From Hypholoma sublateritium FD-334 SS-4 (lineage: Eukaryota; Basidiomycota; Agaricomycetes; Agaricales; Strophariaceae), in assembly GCA_000827495.1 (NCBI GenBank), contig KN817551.1, forward strand, positions 110,039-174,038: a stretch of 64,000 nt of DNA. The letters are read 5' to 3'. Positions 45,201-55,075 of this stretch are shown here, piece after piece. Each line of letters starts with the position of its first letter. Positions within the stretch are counted from its first letter, which is position 1. A program made the position numbers and the translations under genes. The notes under the pieces are model-generated. The model made no database searches. It worked only from the letters and a program-made list of their open reading frames with translations, and had not been told where the DNA came from.

Positions 45201-48044
45201 CACTGTCGGTGATTGGGGAAATCACACACGTGGCGAAGTATCTGTGATACAAATTGCTTATGAGCGACGTGTTTATATTCTTCAGGTGTGTAGTATGTGC
45301 ATGCAAATACTTACTTTATGCTTATGTTATTTTAGATTTCAAGAATGCTCATTGAACGCCATCTTCCAGAGAAGCTGATTATGCTTCTTAGCAATCCTCG
45401 CATTCGGAAAGCTGGTCGCATGGTTGCAAGTGACCTGAAATACCTTGAAAGCAGCTTGGATGACCCACCACCCTTTCTTGGTGCCCTTGATCTTGCCGTT
45501 TTTGCGCGAGATCACCATGTAGTCCCAAATGCGAAAATAGGCCTAGCTGATCTATGCGCCACTGTCCTCCAGAAACAACTTGCTAAGAATGTATCAGAAC
45601 GAGTTAGTAGTGCTTGGGAGGAAAGAACACTCACACCCGCACAAATTCGCTACGCTGCATGTGATGCATATGCTCCTCTTCTCATCTACGAGAAACTTTC
45701 CACAATCCCTGCGCCAAGTGTACTACCAGAGGCACTTGTTCCTGGTACCCCAGTCTTGCTGTATGGAACCGACCAGAAGATTATTGCGCATGGGATCCTG
45801 TCAGAAAAGATCCACCAACAATATGACGCAATCAATTTGACGCCCACACGAATCCTCGTTGATATTGAACATGTTCAAATCCCTGCAGCCAAGCTCTCTA
45901 CGCACAACAATCGTGAACTCAGCAGCTTTGGAAATGTTCCATTCAAAGCCGTGTGCCGTCGAAGCCATCTTCGTATTTACAACCCGGATTCCCAAGCTTT
46001 TTTTCTGCCAGATATACGTGTACATCTGAATCCCATGGCACTTGCTCAGAGTAACGACATGGATATTGACTTGCCTGCAATTACATCCAATGAAGCCTCC
46101 AATCAGGATAACCAAGTTGAAGGAAGTATGGACCTGTCTGACGAATCTGGAGGAGTCGGTGATCTGGTTGGAAATACCAATATCTTGGATTCTGGTGCTG
46201 GTCTTGGAGAAGCTGCTGGTATCCAATCTACTCACACCCGTGACCCGGAGAGTGCGCAACATGGAGAGGAAACTATGGGAAGCATTGAAGATAACAAATG
46301 GGATGACAATATACGAAGCCGCGTCCTCAAGGATATTTTTCACGTATTCAACATGCTACGCATTTTGACAGTGCACGGCTTGCGTAATGAGTTTGCCCGA
46401 GCCCTTCGTGATGGTATTTTTATTCCAGACAAAGAAGATCGTGCCCGCGTTGCAGCATATGGTGCTACACTTCAACCGCCAATGACATTTGAGGAACTGC
46501 GCGCCTCAAAACCAACTTGGCTATGGCGGCACTGCAAACGTGTGATCCCGCCACCTAAGAAACTCTATCCACTTGTTCAAGATATCTTTTTAACATACGG
46601 ACCTCTCAAAGACGCTACCACTGGGCTTCCTCTCTTCGCGCCTCAGCAGTGGCAGTCATCTAAGCAGATCCTCGAGCTTATCCGTCAAGGCTTTGTTTCC
46701 GACCCACCCGGTATTCCTCTTTACACGTGCATCGGAGTTGATTCAAAAGCATGCAATCTCCCAATATATCGCTGTTTTCGTGGAACAAATTTCACGGAAG
46801 GGGGCGTGCACACTCATCTACGTTCGAAACTTCCAACATCTGGTGCATCAATACGTCATGTCAATGCAAGTATGTTGGACTTTGTACTGCGGCATAACCT
46901 CTGCGTGCGTCTCATTTACCTAAGTGTATTGATTTTCACGTAGCTAATATTCCAACATCTCAGGTTGGAACATACAATGAAACAGGTCAAGCATATCAAG
47001 GGCACTATGATATCTGGTTGACAAATAGCCTGCAAGAACTTTTGGTCTTTGTCGAAGATCTATTAATCAATCCTACCCATATCACAGGATGGGTGAATGG
47101 GAACCTCTACACGCCCACCACGGAGACAATTGGCATCATTTCCGTACCTCCAGATGTTCGCGAAGCAAGTGGAATGACCGAATACAACCCTAACCTTGAT
47201 CATAACCGCAAACATCACTACCTCGCGAGCAAACAAGGCACACGCAAGGCAATCTTGCCTGTTCATACACCAGCAGAGCATGCTCTTTTCAAACATCTTA
47301 TGAAGACTAATGATGCCTTTGGAACGCGCTCGAAAGGTCCAATCTGGCCGCAGTGTGTCCAGGTATGGAATACATATGCTGACACTCAAGAAGACGTCTA
47401 CTACAAGGTGAGTATCACGTCAATATTGTTCGTAATTCATATTTCTCATTGTGTTTATTATTATACAGCTCACCGAACAGTTGAAGACTTATCACGCACA
47501 TTGGATGGTGACGTTGAATGTCAAACAGTCCAAGTCACTATCATCCGTAGCTCGTCATTCCGTCAACGAAGCTGCACGGGCAACCATGGCTGCTGTTTTC
47601 ATGTATCAACCCATGGTAGTTGCCTAAGTAGAGTGATATATCCACAGCGGAAACTGCCCAAAGCCTTGGGAAGTTGCCCAGTGATACATCATAGGGCAGT
47701 TGCCCAAGGCCCACCCCCACATGCATGAAATGGGCACTTGCNACTGTTTCCTAATGTGGCAGCAATGATCTTATATAAGCTAGTCTAAAAATAGAAAAAT
47801 GAGAAAAAATTGCTAAATTAGCAGAAAATTCAGAGCTATCCAAATATATCATCGATTCCAAAGTGAGTAAGTGTAACAAACGTGACGGTGGAATCACATC
47901 TATGTGACGGAAAAAAGAAGTTGTCTCTAAGTTCTCAACTTCGACTGCAACTTCGGCTCTTTTGTGTCACCGCTCGCTCAGCAACAGTCTATCGCAGCCC
48001 AAAATCTTTTTGAATTCCAATTTCTACAATACGACTTGTCTAAT

Positions 48045-49659
48045 ATGTCTGCTCCGCAAAATCCGCACCTCGCCGCCTGTCCTGACTTCGCGAGCGCCAC
48101 TTTCGCGGAACGTAGGAACGTCCTCGTGGCCGGTGGGATGGACGAAGCGCAGGCCGTAGCCTTCCTCAAAGCTGCATGGGAGGACATCTCTGCGCAACAA
48201 AAGGCAGCGTGGGATGCCGCCGCCGCCGCCGAGGTCGCCGCATCAGATGCACGCGAGCGTGAGAGGCTCGAGGCCGCTACAGCCGCCGAGGCCGCACAGG
48301 CACAAGAGCAGGAGCTGCTCGAAAAGGAAGATCGCCGAAAGCACAAGGCGAAGTACTTGCTGCATTCGTCCGCGCCGGTACCCAGCCGGACTCCCATCAT
48401 TCCCTCGGCCTCGGTTTTAGCGAGGTTGAGGAAAGGAGAATACGTACCACTCTGGCATTTCACCGCCGCGGGCCTCAAGGCGGTCGACCACACCGTTTCC
48501 TCTTCCCCCACCAACCAGGGCTCATTCATCGCCGACGACGAGGGGAATGTGACATGGGTGGCTGCCACAAGCGCCAAACCCGCTCGCGGGGTGGTTGCTG
48601 ATGCCGACCTCTCGTTCAGGGATTTCACAACAGCGACGCCGCGCATGCTACAGGCCATGGAGTACGTGGATTGGCTACCGGAGCGGGTTAGCATGTTCCA
48701 GACCTTCTGGAGGAACATACAATGCCATCCGATGTACCTTTCGGATGATGAGCGCGATTTCAAGGCCCTGATGCGCTACCAACATGAGCAGCGCGACATG
48801 TGGCACACGGCGGCCGCATCGGCAACCACGCGAAACCGCGTTTACTCACTGGCTGAGATAAACGAGGACGTCCTCCGAGACGCCTGGCGCCGCGTCGACA
48901 TCCAGATGGCAGACGAGTTCAGGCAACAGGTCCGTACTTTCCGCAGTTTCGAGGGTTTTTACAGGGCGCTGACAGGTCTCCGTTTCTCTCTTTTCTTTTT
49001 CCTTTGATGTGTGTCCTCGATGGTTTTCCTCTGTGGTTGCGTTTTGTTCGTGCGTGGGCGCGTGCGCGCTTTTTTCTGGTCGGCTGCGCCGTGCGTTCTG
49101 CGATTGTCTGACGCATCGCGTGCTCCGTGGTCTGGCCCTGCGTTTTGGGCGGCGGTTCGTCTGTTTGGTTGCGTGTTGCGCTGCGTTTGCGCGCGTGCGG
49201 TTTTCTGCCCAGTAGAGGTTGTCTGCAACCAGGGATAGCTCTCGTCCGCGCTCTCGTTCCCCCGAGCGGCGCGGTGCCCGCAAGCGCTCGGCCTCGCCGG
49301 GGCGGCGCGGGGCGCGCAGGCGCTCTGCCTCCCCACCCCACCGTCAGGGGGGCGACAACCGGGATTTTTCTCGTGGCGCAGGCTCCAGTGGCGCTCGAGT
49401 CTGCGCGGTCTGCTTGGGGCGCCACAACCACAACATGGGAAAATGCAGCGCGGCGCGCACCTGGGACGGCGCGCACGCAACTATCTCCGAGAGGAACCGC
49501 AAGGGCGAGCTTGTCATCAAGGCGTCGGGACAAGGTCTCTGCCTCGATTGGCAGCGCTCGCGTGGATGTCGCTCCCGCCACGATGCCCGGCACCGCTGCT
49601 CCGGGTGCGACTCCTCATCCCACGGAGCCAGCGTCTGTCCTCGCGCGGAGGCGCTCTGA
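48045..49659 (+). CDS. gag-like protein of the DIRS-like element
   Basis: The start at 48045 gives MSAPQNPHLAACPDFASATF. The first part (295 codons to 48929) is alanine/glutamate-rich with a probable coiled coil (AAAEVAASDARERERLEAAT). It is followed by the capsid-like segment WLPERVSMFQTFWRNI. A 286-bp segment (48930-49215, donor CAGGTCCGT, acceptor CCCAGTAG) joins in phase to a second part. That part has an Arg/Ser repeat stretch (PRSRSPERRGARKRSASPGR) and nucleocapsid-type zinc clusters CAVCLGRHNHNMGKC and CRSRHDARHRCSGC. If unspliced, the first frame ends at 49007 without the zinc clusters. The second part overlaps the start of the RT frame. Confidence 0.72.
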
Positions 49660-51634
49660 GCCGGTTACTCCATACCCTTGGCGCGCGTGGCATAGCGCAT
49701 TGGCGACGATGGGTTTGTTGCCCCGTCATGCCTCGGTTGTCCAGGGGCTTCGCGAGGGTTTTCGAGTGGACTTTCCGCATGTTTCGCGAACACAAACTCC
49801 TCCGAATCGGCCTTCAGTGGCAGAGTTCCGACAGAATTTCGACGCCATCGTGGCCAACGAGGCCGCTAAAGGCCGGTACGTGGGCCCATTTGCACGCTCC
49901 GCCCTTGAAGAGGCAATTGGACCATTCCAGACATCTCCTTTCTCAATTATACCGAAACCTGGTCGCCCCGACAAATTCCGCATTATCCAAAATTTCTCCT
50001 TTCCTCTCGAGCCTTCTTCAGCTTCGCCTAATCCCTCCGTCAATTCATCAACATTGGCGAGCAATTTTCCCTGCACATGGGGAACTTTTCAGGTCACCTG
50101 CGCCGTGCTTGCAGCCCTACCACCGGGCTCGCAGGCTGCAGTCCGAGATGTTTCAGAAGCTTATCGCACAATCCCTCTCCATCATTCTCAATGGCCAGCA
50201 GGCGTCGTACGGACAGGCGACGACACGTTTTGGGTGGATACATGCGCAGCGTTCGGCGCGCGCCCATCTGGGGGTGTTTACGGTCAACTCGGTGATGCAG
50301 CAGCTGATTTATTTCGCGCACATGGCATGGGCCCGGTTCTCAAATGGGTGGATGATTATATTTTCCTCCGCATCCCTCGTGAGCATCTACCCTCGTATAA
50401 CTGTGATCGGAAATGCCTCCAGAGCATGGTTAGGGAACAGGGTGATTCAGCAGAGGGTGGTCGACGGTGGTTTGGGATGGGAATCGGCAGGAATGGCAGG
50501 GGTTTTGAGGCTGTGGAGGATTTCACCTACCCACTGCGCGATCTTGCTGCCACCTGTCCTCGGGAGGATGACGAGTTTGCCTACAACTTTGAGGATATCA
50601 ATGCACTTTCCGCTCTATTGGGGATCCCCTGGGAGGCTTCGAAGGATGTACCGTTCAGTTCCGCTGTCACATATATCGGACTACAGTGGGATTTGGAAAA
50701 GCGGACTGTGGGTCTCCCAACAGCAAAGTGTCAGAAGTATCTGGGTGGGATTGCGGCGTGGAAAGGTTGCGCCACCCATGCACTTGAAGACGTACAATCC
50801 CTGTATGGGCGCCTTCTTCATGCCTCTCTTGTGGTTCCCGCGGGGCGTGCGCGCTTGGTTGGTCTTGAGGCGATGCTCGGTATTTATGCCCTTAACCCCC
50901 TTGTTCGTCGACACGCTGTCTCTTCAGTCGCAGACGACCTCTCCTGGTGGGTCGAGCGCCTCCAATGCCCCATCCTCGAACGTCCAATTCCAGACCCTCG
51001 AGAAATTGCAGACTTTGGAGCCTTCTCCGACGCAAGCTCCGAAGTTGGCGTCGCAGTCGTTGTTGGTGGCCGATGGCGGGCCTGGCGACTCCTGCCTGGT
51101 TGGCGAACTCTCGGTGGAATTTGGGACATATCATGGGCAGAGGCAATCGGTTTTGAACTCCTTGTCGACGCCGTCCTCCGTGTTGCCCGCTCGGGTGAGC
51201 ACATTGAGCTATTTGGGGACAACATTGGAGTTGTCGAGGGGTGGTGGAATGGCCGCAGCCGCAATGGACAGGTCAACGAAGTCTTCAAGTGCATACACGA
51301 CAAACTGGAGCAGTGTGGGGCAGTGGGTACCATCCATACATCGTACGTCCGCAGCGAAGACAACCCAGCTGATGGACCCTCCCGTGGGATTTTTGGGCCA
51401 CTCTCCCTCCTCCTTCCCCCTCTCGCAATCCCCTCCCGTGCCATTGGCTTCCTCATCGATGTGCTTGAGCCTCTCACACCCGCTGAGCTCCGAGCACGGC
51501 AGGATAATGCAGCCCAGTTTGTGCCTGCCCAGAAGCCGCCACGTAGCAGACAACCTGTTGGATCCTCAGAGGCCCATTTCGGCATCCACGCCGAATGGGC
51601 AGGTGAATTCATCAGCCCAGAAGACACGTTTTAA
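49583..51634 (+). CDS. Reverse transcriptase-RNase H of the DIRS-like element
   Basis: The frame runs from at least 49583 (MPGTAAPGATPHPTEPASVL) to 51634, about 683 residues; the true start could be a frameshift from gag. RT motifs are SPFSIIPKPGRPDKFRIIQN, the catalytic Asp in AAVRDVSEAYRTIPLHHSQW (about 187), GARPSGGVYGQLGDA, and the YxDD-equivalent KWVDDYIFL (about 254). RNase H follows, with FSDASSEVGVAV (about 482), SWAEAIGFELL, LFGDNIGVVEGW and EDNPADGPSRG (about 593), giving the D-E-D-D set. The order RT then RNase H and then recombinase matches DIRS/Ngaro elements. No stop interrupts it, so the element looks recently active. Confidence 0.88.
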   Translation: MPGTAAPGATPHPTEPASVLARRRSEPVTPYPWRAWHSALATMGLLPRHASVVQGLREGFRVDFPHVSRTQTPPNRPSVAEFRQNFDAIVANEAAKGRYVGPFARSALEEAIGPFQTSPFSIIPKPGRPDKFRIIQNFSFPLEPSSASPNPSVNSSTLASNFPCTWGTFQVTCAVLAALPPGSQAAVRDVSEAYRTIPLHHSQWPAGVVRTGDDTFWVDTCAAFGARPSGGVYGQLGDAAADLFRAHGMGPVLKWVDDYIFLRIPREHLPSYNCDRKCLQSMVREQGDSAEGGRRWFGMGIGRNGRGFEAVEDFTYPLRDLAATCPREDDEFAYNFEDINALSALLGIPWEASKDVPFSSAVTYIGLQWDLEKRTVGLPTAKCQKYLGGIAAWKGCATHALEDVQSLYGRLLHASLVVPAGRARLVGLEAMLGIYALNPLVRRHAVSSVADDLSWWVERLQCPILERPIPDPREIADFGAFSDASSEVGVAVVVGGRWRAWRLLPGWRTLGGIWDISWAEAIGFELLVDAVLRVARSGEHIELFGDNIGVVEGWWNGRSRNGQVNEVFKCIHDKLEQCGAVGTIHTSYVRSEDNPADGPSRGIFGPLSLLLPPLAIPSRAIGFLIDVLEPLTPAELRARQDNAAQFVPAQKPPRSRQPVGSSEAHFGIHAEWAGEFISPEDTF

Positions 51635-51668
51635 CGCCCCAATTCCGGCACCGTCTCTCGACCGTTCA

Positions 51669-52823
51669 ATGGGGCGGCGCTACCGGGATGGTCTCGTGCC
51701 CACTCCGTCTCTTCTTCGCCCACGTTGTGCGGCGACGGATCGCTTACATCTTTGGTTTCCTGCACAGCGGGCAGCGGGCACTACGTTTGGGTACACGCCG
51801 TCTTCCCCAGAAGACACGGCGCGCATTCTGGACCTCATCAGCAGTGCGTGGGCACCAGGGACTCGCTCCGGGTACGGCTCAGGTTTGCTTGTGTTCCACG
51901 TCTTTTGCGACCAAAAAGTGCCACCTGTTCCGGAGCATCAGAGAGGGCCGGCGAGCGATCTCCTGATCCTGGAGTTCATCGCGTGGTGCGCGGGTTCGCA
52001 TCGCGGCCGCACTTTGGCGAACTATGCATATGGTGTCAAGGCATGGCATACTGTCCACGGTATGGGCTGGGTTCTGGATGAGACTCGCCTCAAGGCCGCA
52101 CTGGTAGCTGCGGAGCGCGTTGCCCCAGCAGCTTTGAAGCGCCCAAAACGCCCTCCATTACTGCTTTCCACTATGGAGGTGATCGAACGACGTCTCAACC
52201 TCGCATGCCCTCTCGACGCAGCTGTTTTTGCCTGTTTAACAGCAACGTTCTGGTCAGCATCGCGTCTGGGAGAATTCACTGTGCCTTCCCTCAACACAGC
52301 CTTTGACCCTGAGGTACACGTGAAGCCGTCAGACGTGACATCTCATTCATCCAGCGGTGGCCTTCCGACGACCCGGGTTCATCTCCCCTGGACCAAGGTC
52401 GCAAAGGAGCGCGGGGAAGATGTGCATTGGGCTCCACAGGCCCGGTGCGATCCTGACGCTGCTTTCAAGAATCATTTGGCAGTCAACTCCCCTCCACACA
52501 ATGGTCCTCTTTTTTCTTACCTACACACAGACGGGCGGCGTAGGCCTTTGACACGCTACAATTTTCTCAAGCGTATCAACACGGTCATGCTAGGTGTTGA
52601 TGGATGGTCGCGGATGCAGGGTCATAGCATCCGTGTGGGCAGCGTCTTGGAATATCTGCTTCGGGGGCTGTCTTTTGAGGTGGTGAAGGTTATTGGACGG
52701 TGGTCCAGTGACGCTTTTCTACTTTACCTCCGCGAACACGGGGACATTTTGGCTCCCTACATACAAAGCTGTCCCGTTCTGGAGGAGGCTTGGCACCGCG
52801 CGGTACCTCCAGTGCGTCGGTAA
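51669..52823 (+). CDS. Tyrosine recombinase of the DIRS-like element
   Basis: 384 residues from MGRRYRDGLVPTPSLLRPRC to PPVRR, in a different frame from the RT; the open frame extends upstream across the RT region, so an overlap is possible. An N-terminal SAM-like stretch (STRSGYGSG-like, WAPGTRSGYGSGLLVFHVFC) precedes the catalytic domain. The catalytic Arg is in FWSASRLGEFTVPSLN (about 197), a Lys in LPWTKVAKERGED, HxxR in GHSIRVGSVLEYLLRG (about 318), then GRWSSDAFLLYLREH with the W and nucleophilic Tyr. All catalytic residues are present. It integrates circular cDNA without target duplication. Confidence 0.88.
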   Translation: MGRRYRDGLVPTPSLLRPRCAATDRLHLWFPAQRAAGTTFGYTPSSPEDTARILDLISSAWAPGTRSGYGSGLLVFHVFCDQKVPPVPEHQRGPASDLLILEFIAWCAGSHRGRTLANYAYGVKAWHTVHGMGWVLDETRLKAALVAAERVAPAALKRPKRPPLLLSTMEVIERRLNLACPLDAAVFACLTATFWSASRLGEFTVPSLNTAFDPEVHVKPSDVTSHSSSGGLPTTRVHLPWTKVAKERGEDVHWAPQARCDPDAAFKNHLAVNSPPHNGPLFSYLHTDGRRRPLTRYNFLKRINTVMLGVDGWSRMQGHSIRVGSVLEYLLRGLSFEVVKVIGRWSSDAFLLYLREHGDILAPYIQSCPVLEEAWHRAVPPVRR

Positions 52824-53459
52824 CTCTGTGAGTAGCCTGCTCCTTGTTTTGGGGGTTTTTCACGCGGACTCGGAAAATGCGTCGCGGGCTCCTAATGCTT
52901 TGGGTGATTGTTTCTCATCGCGTTCACCTTTTAGATTGCCCAGTAGTCCTCGGGGCCCAGCCCGAGCATGCATCTCAAGTCCAAAGACCGTGTCGGTGAC
53001 GGAGACGCGTGTGCGCTCGTCCGTTTTTGTTCCGAACGTACACGGCCCGGTCTTTCCCCCAAAAACCTACGTACAGTGATGTACTTCATCTGTGCTACGG
53101 TAAACATTCGCTACTCTGGATGTACGGTTGGAGGCAGGACTTATCCTGTCATCCAACATGTCGGAGACTTCTGCTGAGCTACATAGACCAAAATCATCAC
53201 TGTAGGTGGCTTCCTTATTTGGTAAAATGCAAAATGAATTTTTGAACGGCTGCCTATTTGCAAAATTGACCCCCTCAGAAAATTATCAAATAATTTTTAA
53301 AATTCCCTAAAATTCATAAACTATCTGTATATGGAAAGAAATCCAGTGGTCTGTGCACAAAACAATGAGATAAAGGCCTTTTATCAGCTAGATATCAACT
53401 AGATTAGATGACTTTGCAATCTCATGTGCTGCTGCCCAAAAGATGGACTTGGGCCAAAT
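52824..53459. other. 3' non-coding part of the DIRS-like element
   Basis: No coding region. The distal part (53220-53440) is AT-rich. It probably includes the internal complementary region, but the following gap prevents checking. Confidence 0.5.
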
Positions 53460-53750
53460 NNNNNNNNNNNNNNNNNNNNNNNNNNNNNNNNNNNNNNNNN
53501 NNNNNNNNNNNNNNNNNNNNNNNNNNNNNNNNNNNNNNNNNNNNNNNNNNNNNNNNNNNNNNNNNNNNNNNNNNNNNNNNNNNNNNNNNNNNNNNNNNNN
53601 NNNNNNNNNNNNNNNNNNNNNNNNNNNNNNNNNNNNNNNNNNNNNNNNNNNNNNNNNNNNNNNNNNNNNNNNNNNNNNNNNNNNNNNNNNNNNNNNNNNN
53701 NNNNNNNNNNNNNNNNNNNNNNNNNNNNNNNNNNNNNNNNNNNNNNNNNN
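53460..53750. other. Assembly gap (291 N)
   Basis: A run of N inside the right part of the DIRS-like element, where repeats similar to the ends would collapse in assembly. Confidence 0.99.
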
Positions 53751-54443
53751 AGTTGCCCAGTGGGCAGTTTCCGCTGTGGATATATCTCTCTACTTAGGTA
53801 ACTACCCAGCTTCATACATGCAGACAGTGGCTACTTGTGGCACGGGATCCATCACGTTCAGTCAAAGCACCACCTGTTCCTCAAAAATCGCCAAAGCGAT
53901 ACACTGTCAACGCGGGTTTCAACCCGATTCCCATCACTGCACCACCTCCCACCAATAATACTGCACTCGTCAGAACCTCAGGCGCATATACACATGGATC
54001 TATTCCAGAAGCCGCCAACGGACCCGCTACATTTCCTATATCAAATCCACGTGAAGCAGCTGACGAAATTGCCCGACAGCGAGTCGCACACCAACTACAA
54101 ACCTCGCGTGTGAAGAACAAGGTTCGGAAACAACGCACATGTCGAAAGTGTGCGCAACCGGGTTGTCCAGGCAGTCAGAGGGTGTCTAACTGCAAAAATA
54201 GATGTCGAGACTGTGGGAAGACTGATTGCAGAGGTCGAAATACGAAGAGATTGGACAAGACATGTTCTGAAGGTTGGTAACTTATACTACATAATTTATA
54301 TATTCATACTAGACTGTACTATACTACTATACTACTAAGCACATAGAATATCTGTGTTATATCTTAAATGTCACTCTGTTAATATGCACATCTGTGGTGT
54401 TAAGTCCAACACAAGCCCTTTGCGAGCGCGAGAAATGTGATGG

Positions 54444-54734
54444 ATGTCGGGCAAGCGCCGAGGCGGACTGGCCCAAGAACAATTGACGCGCAAACAATTG
54501 GATCAGTTCAAGTTCGCCTCTCTAAGCGAGTATCGTGAGCCAGTGCACCGAATTTTCCATAAAGAGAATAATGTCGGCCAGGAACGTGGTATTTATGGTG
54601 TGAGCAATAAGCGAGTATCCAGAATGCTGAACCGACTCACTGGCATGTCAATCTATTTACAGAATCAGCCCTGTTATTATTGGATTCGGAGTCAACGTAT
54701 GATAGTCTTCTGGCTCGAGAGACCAAGAAATTGA
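54444..54734 (+). CDS. Small open frame near the right end of the 12 kb transposon
   Basis: 96 codons beginning MSGKRRGGLAQEQLTRKQLD and containing NNVGQERGIYGVSNKRVSRM. It follows the cysteine-rich end of the large gene by about 160 bp on the same strand. It could be a last exon of that gene or a small accessory protein; I recognise no domain. A T/C-rich tract and the right inverted terminus follow. Confidence 0.3.
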   Translation: MSGKRRGGLAQEQLTRKQLDQFKFASLSEYREPVHRIFHKENNVGQERGIYGVSNKRVSRMLNRLTGMSIYLQNQPCYYWIRSQRMIVFWLERPRN

Positions 54735-55075
54735 CTTGAATTTTCTCTCTTTTCCCTCCTCTCTTTCCTCCTCTTTCCTTTTTCAGCTTCCTTCTTTTTT
54801 GATTTATTTTTTAGTTTTTTTGCAAAACACACCAGTATCGGGCCGGTATGTCTGACACCCGCGTCGATTTCATTACACCCGTTTTACTTGTCATACAGTG
54901 GCCCGGATATAATCCACGCTATGGAACTCAAAATGCGATTCAATTCTCTATTGATACCACGCGTACCACGGGACGCCATGTATGTAAACGAGGAAGCAGC
55001 GGCGCTGGTGCATCGATCAGGTCCTTCCGGGACTCCGCCGGAATCTCTCTGTTACTAGTATTTATCTGCATGTAC

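Larger units (their letters stand above)
47617..53804 (+). mobile_element. DIRS-like tyrosine-recombinase retrotransposon, 6.2 kb
   Basis: The ends are 44-bp inverted repeats (47617-47660 and 53761-53804, 42 of 44 identical) starting TAGTTGCCTAAGTAGAG. There is no target duplication: removing exactly this segment restores the reading frame of the interrupted gene (MYQPMA then QLHTCRQWLL). Inside are gag, an RT-RNase H frame and a tyrosine recombinase frame on the plus strand. Inverted ends, lack of duplication and a recombinase instead of an integrase identify the DIRS order. A 291-bp run of N lies just inside the right end, so the internal complementary region cannot be checked. A TATATAA at 47772 may be its promoter. 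Confidence 0.85.
43049..54280 (+). pseudogene. Candidate transposase with embedded DEDDy 3'-5' exonuclease
   Basis: Exons are 43049-43103 (GC-AG intron, donor GCAAGT), 43167-43555, 43618-44703, 44770-45285, 45336-46904, 46964-47407, 47469-47616, and, after the nested retroelement, 53805 onward; the total is about 1,560 residues. In order: two AT-hooks (RPRGRPRKE near 104, RPVGRPRKQ near 128), an acidic stretch (190-232), a zinc-binding part (CPNC near 313, CRDC near 351), a first Asp in AIDHSHK (505) and a second in YTDNMGDK (574). A complete exonuclease follows (FDAEW near 649, ASDLKYL near 715, YAACDAY near 788), then candidate third acid in NFTEGGVH (1169), and a Cys-rich end (CRKCAQPGCPG, CRDCGKTDCRG). 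An in-frame TGA at 44380-44382 and the retroelement kill this copy. Confidence 0.85.
42736..54844 (+). mobile_element. 12.1 kb DNA transposon encoding a DDE-exonuclease protein
   Basis: An 8-bp target duplication GGTATGTC flanks it (42728-42735 and 54845-54852); the empty site is seen once in copies 4 and 5. Imperfect inverted termini match at 20 of 24 positions: left GGCTCGATACTCATGTATTT and right (reverse complement) GGCCCGATACTGGTGTGTTT. About 5.9 kb is the element itself; the rest is a nested retroelement. It carries one large gene (43049 to about 54280). There is also a short acidic open stretch near the left end (DTDSDTEFEISTAFANS, 42750-42870) and a small frame near the right end. An 8-bp duplication fits hAT, Zisupton/KDZ and a few other superfamilies; I cannot assign it by sequence alone. 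Confidence 0.88.
42294..55058 (+). pseudogene. Array gene family, copy 8, interrupted by a 12 kb transposon
   Basis: The first exon starts at 42294 (MRIRFQTVAILLYPASIPAR) with ASHQARNLIEPTKRRPC. The internal GC-rich part is much shorter than in copies 4 and 5. The sequence TTTTGCAAATGGACCAC precedes the splice donor, where the large transposon sits (42736-54844). The last exon is recognisable on the far side at 54899-55058, reading GPDIIHAMELKMRFNSLLIP and RDAMYVNEEAAALVHRSG. The insertion lies at the donor of the last intron, so expression of a full product is unlikely unless the whole element is spliced out. Confidence 0.6.

Noticed and set aside
48846..49593. Minus-strand Arg-rich frames opposite gag
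   Set aside because: Shadow of the Arg/Ser-rich nucleocapsid coding region on the plus strand.
49443..51660. Upstream extension of the recombinase frame across the RT region
   Set aside because: No recombinase motifs there; it is open opposite a strongly supported RT frame, so only 51669-52823 is called.
47617..53804. LTR retrotransposon
   Set aside because: No direct terminal repeats, no integrase or protease; ends are inverted and a tyrosine recombinase is present.
42736..54844. Assignment to hAT or KDZ superfamily by name
   Set aside because: The 8-bp duplication is shared by several superfamilies and I cannot align the core without a search, so no name is given.
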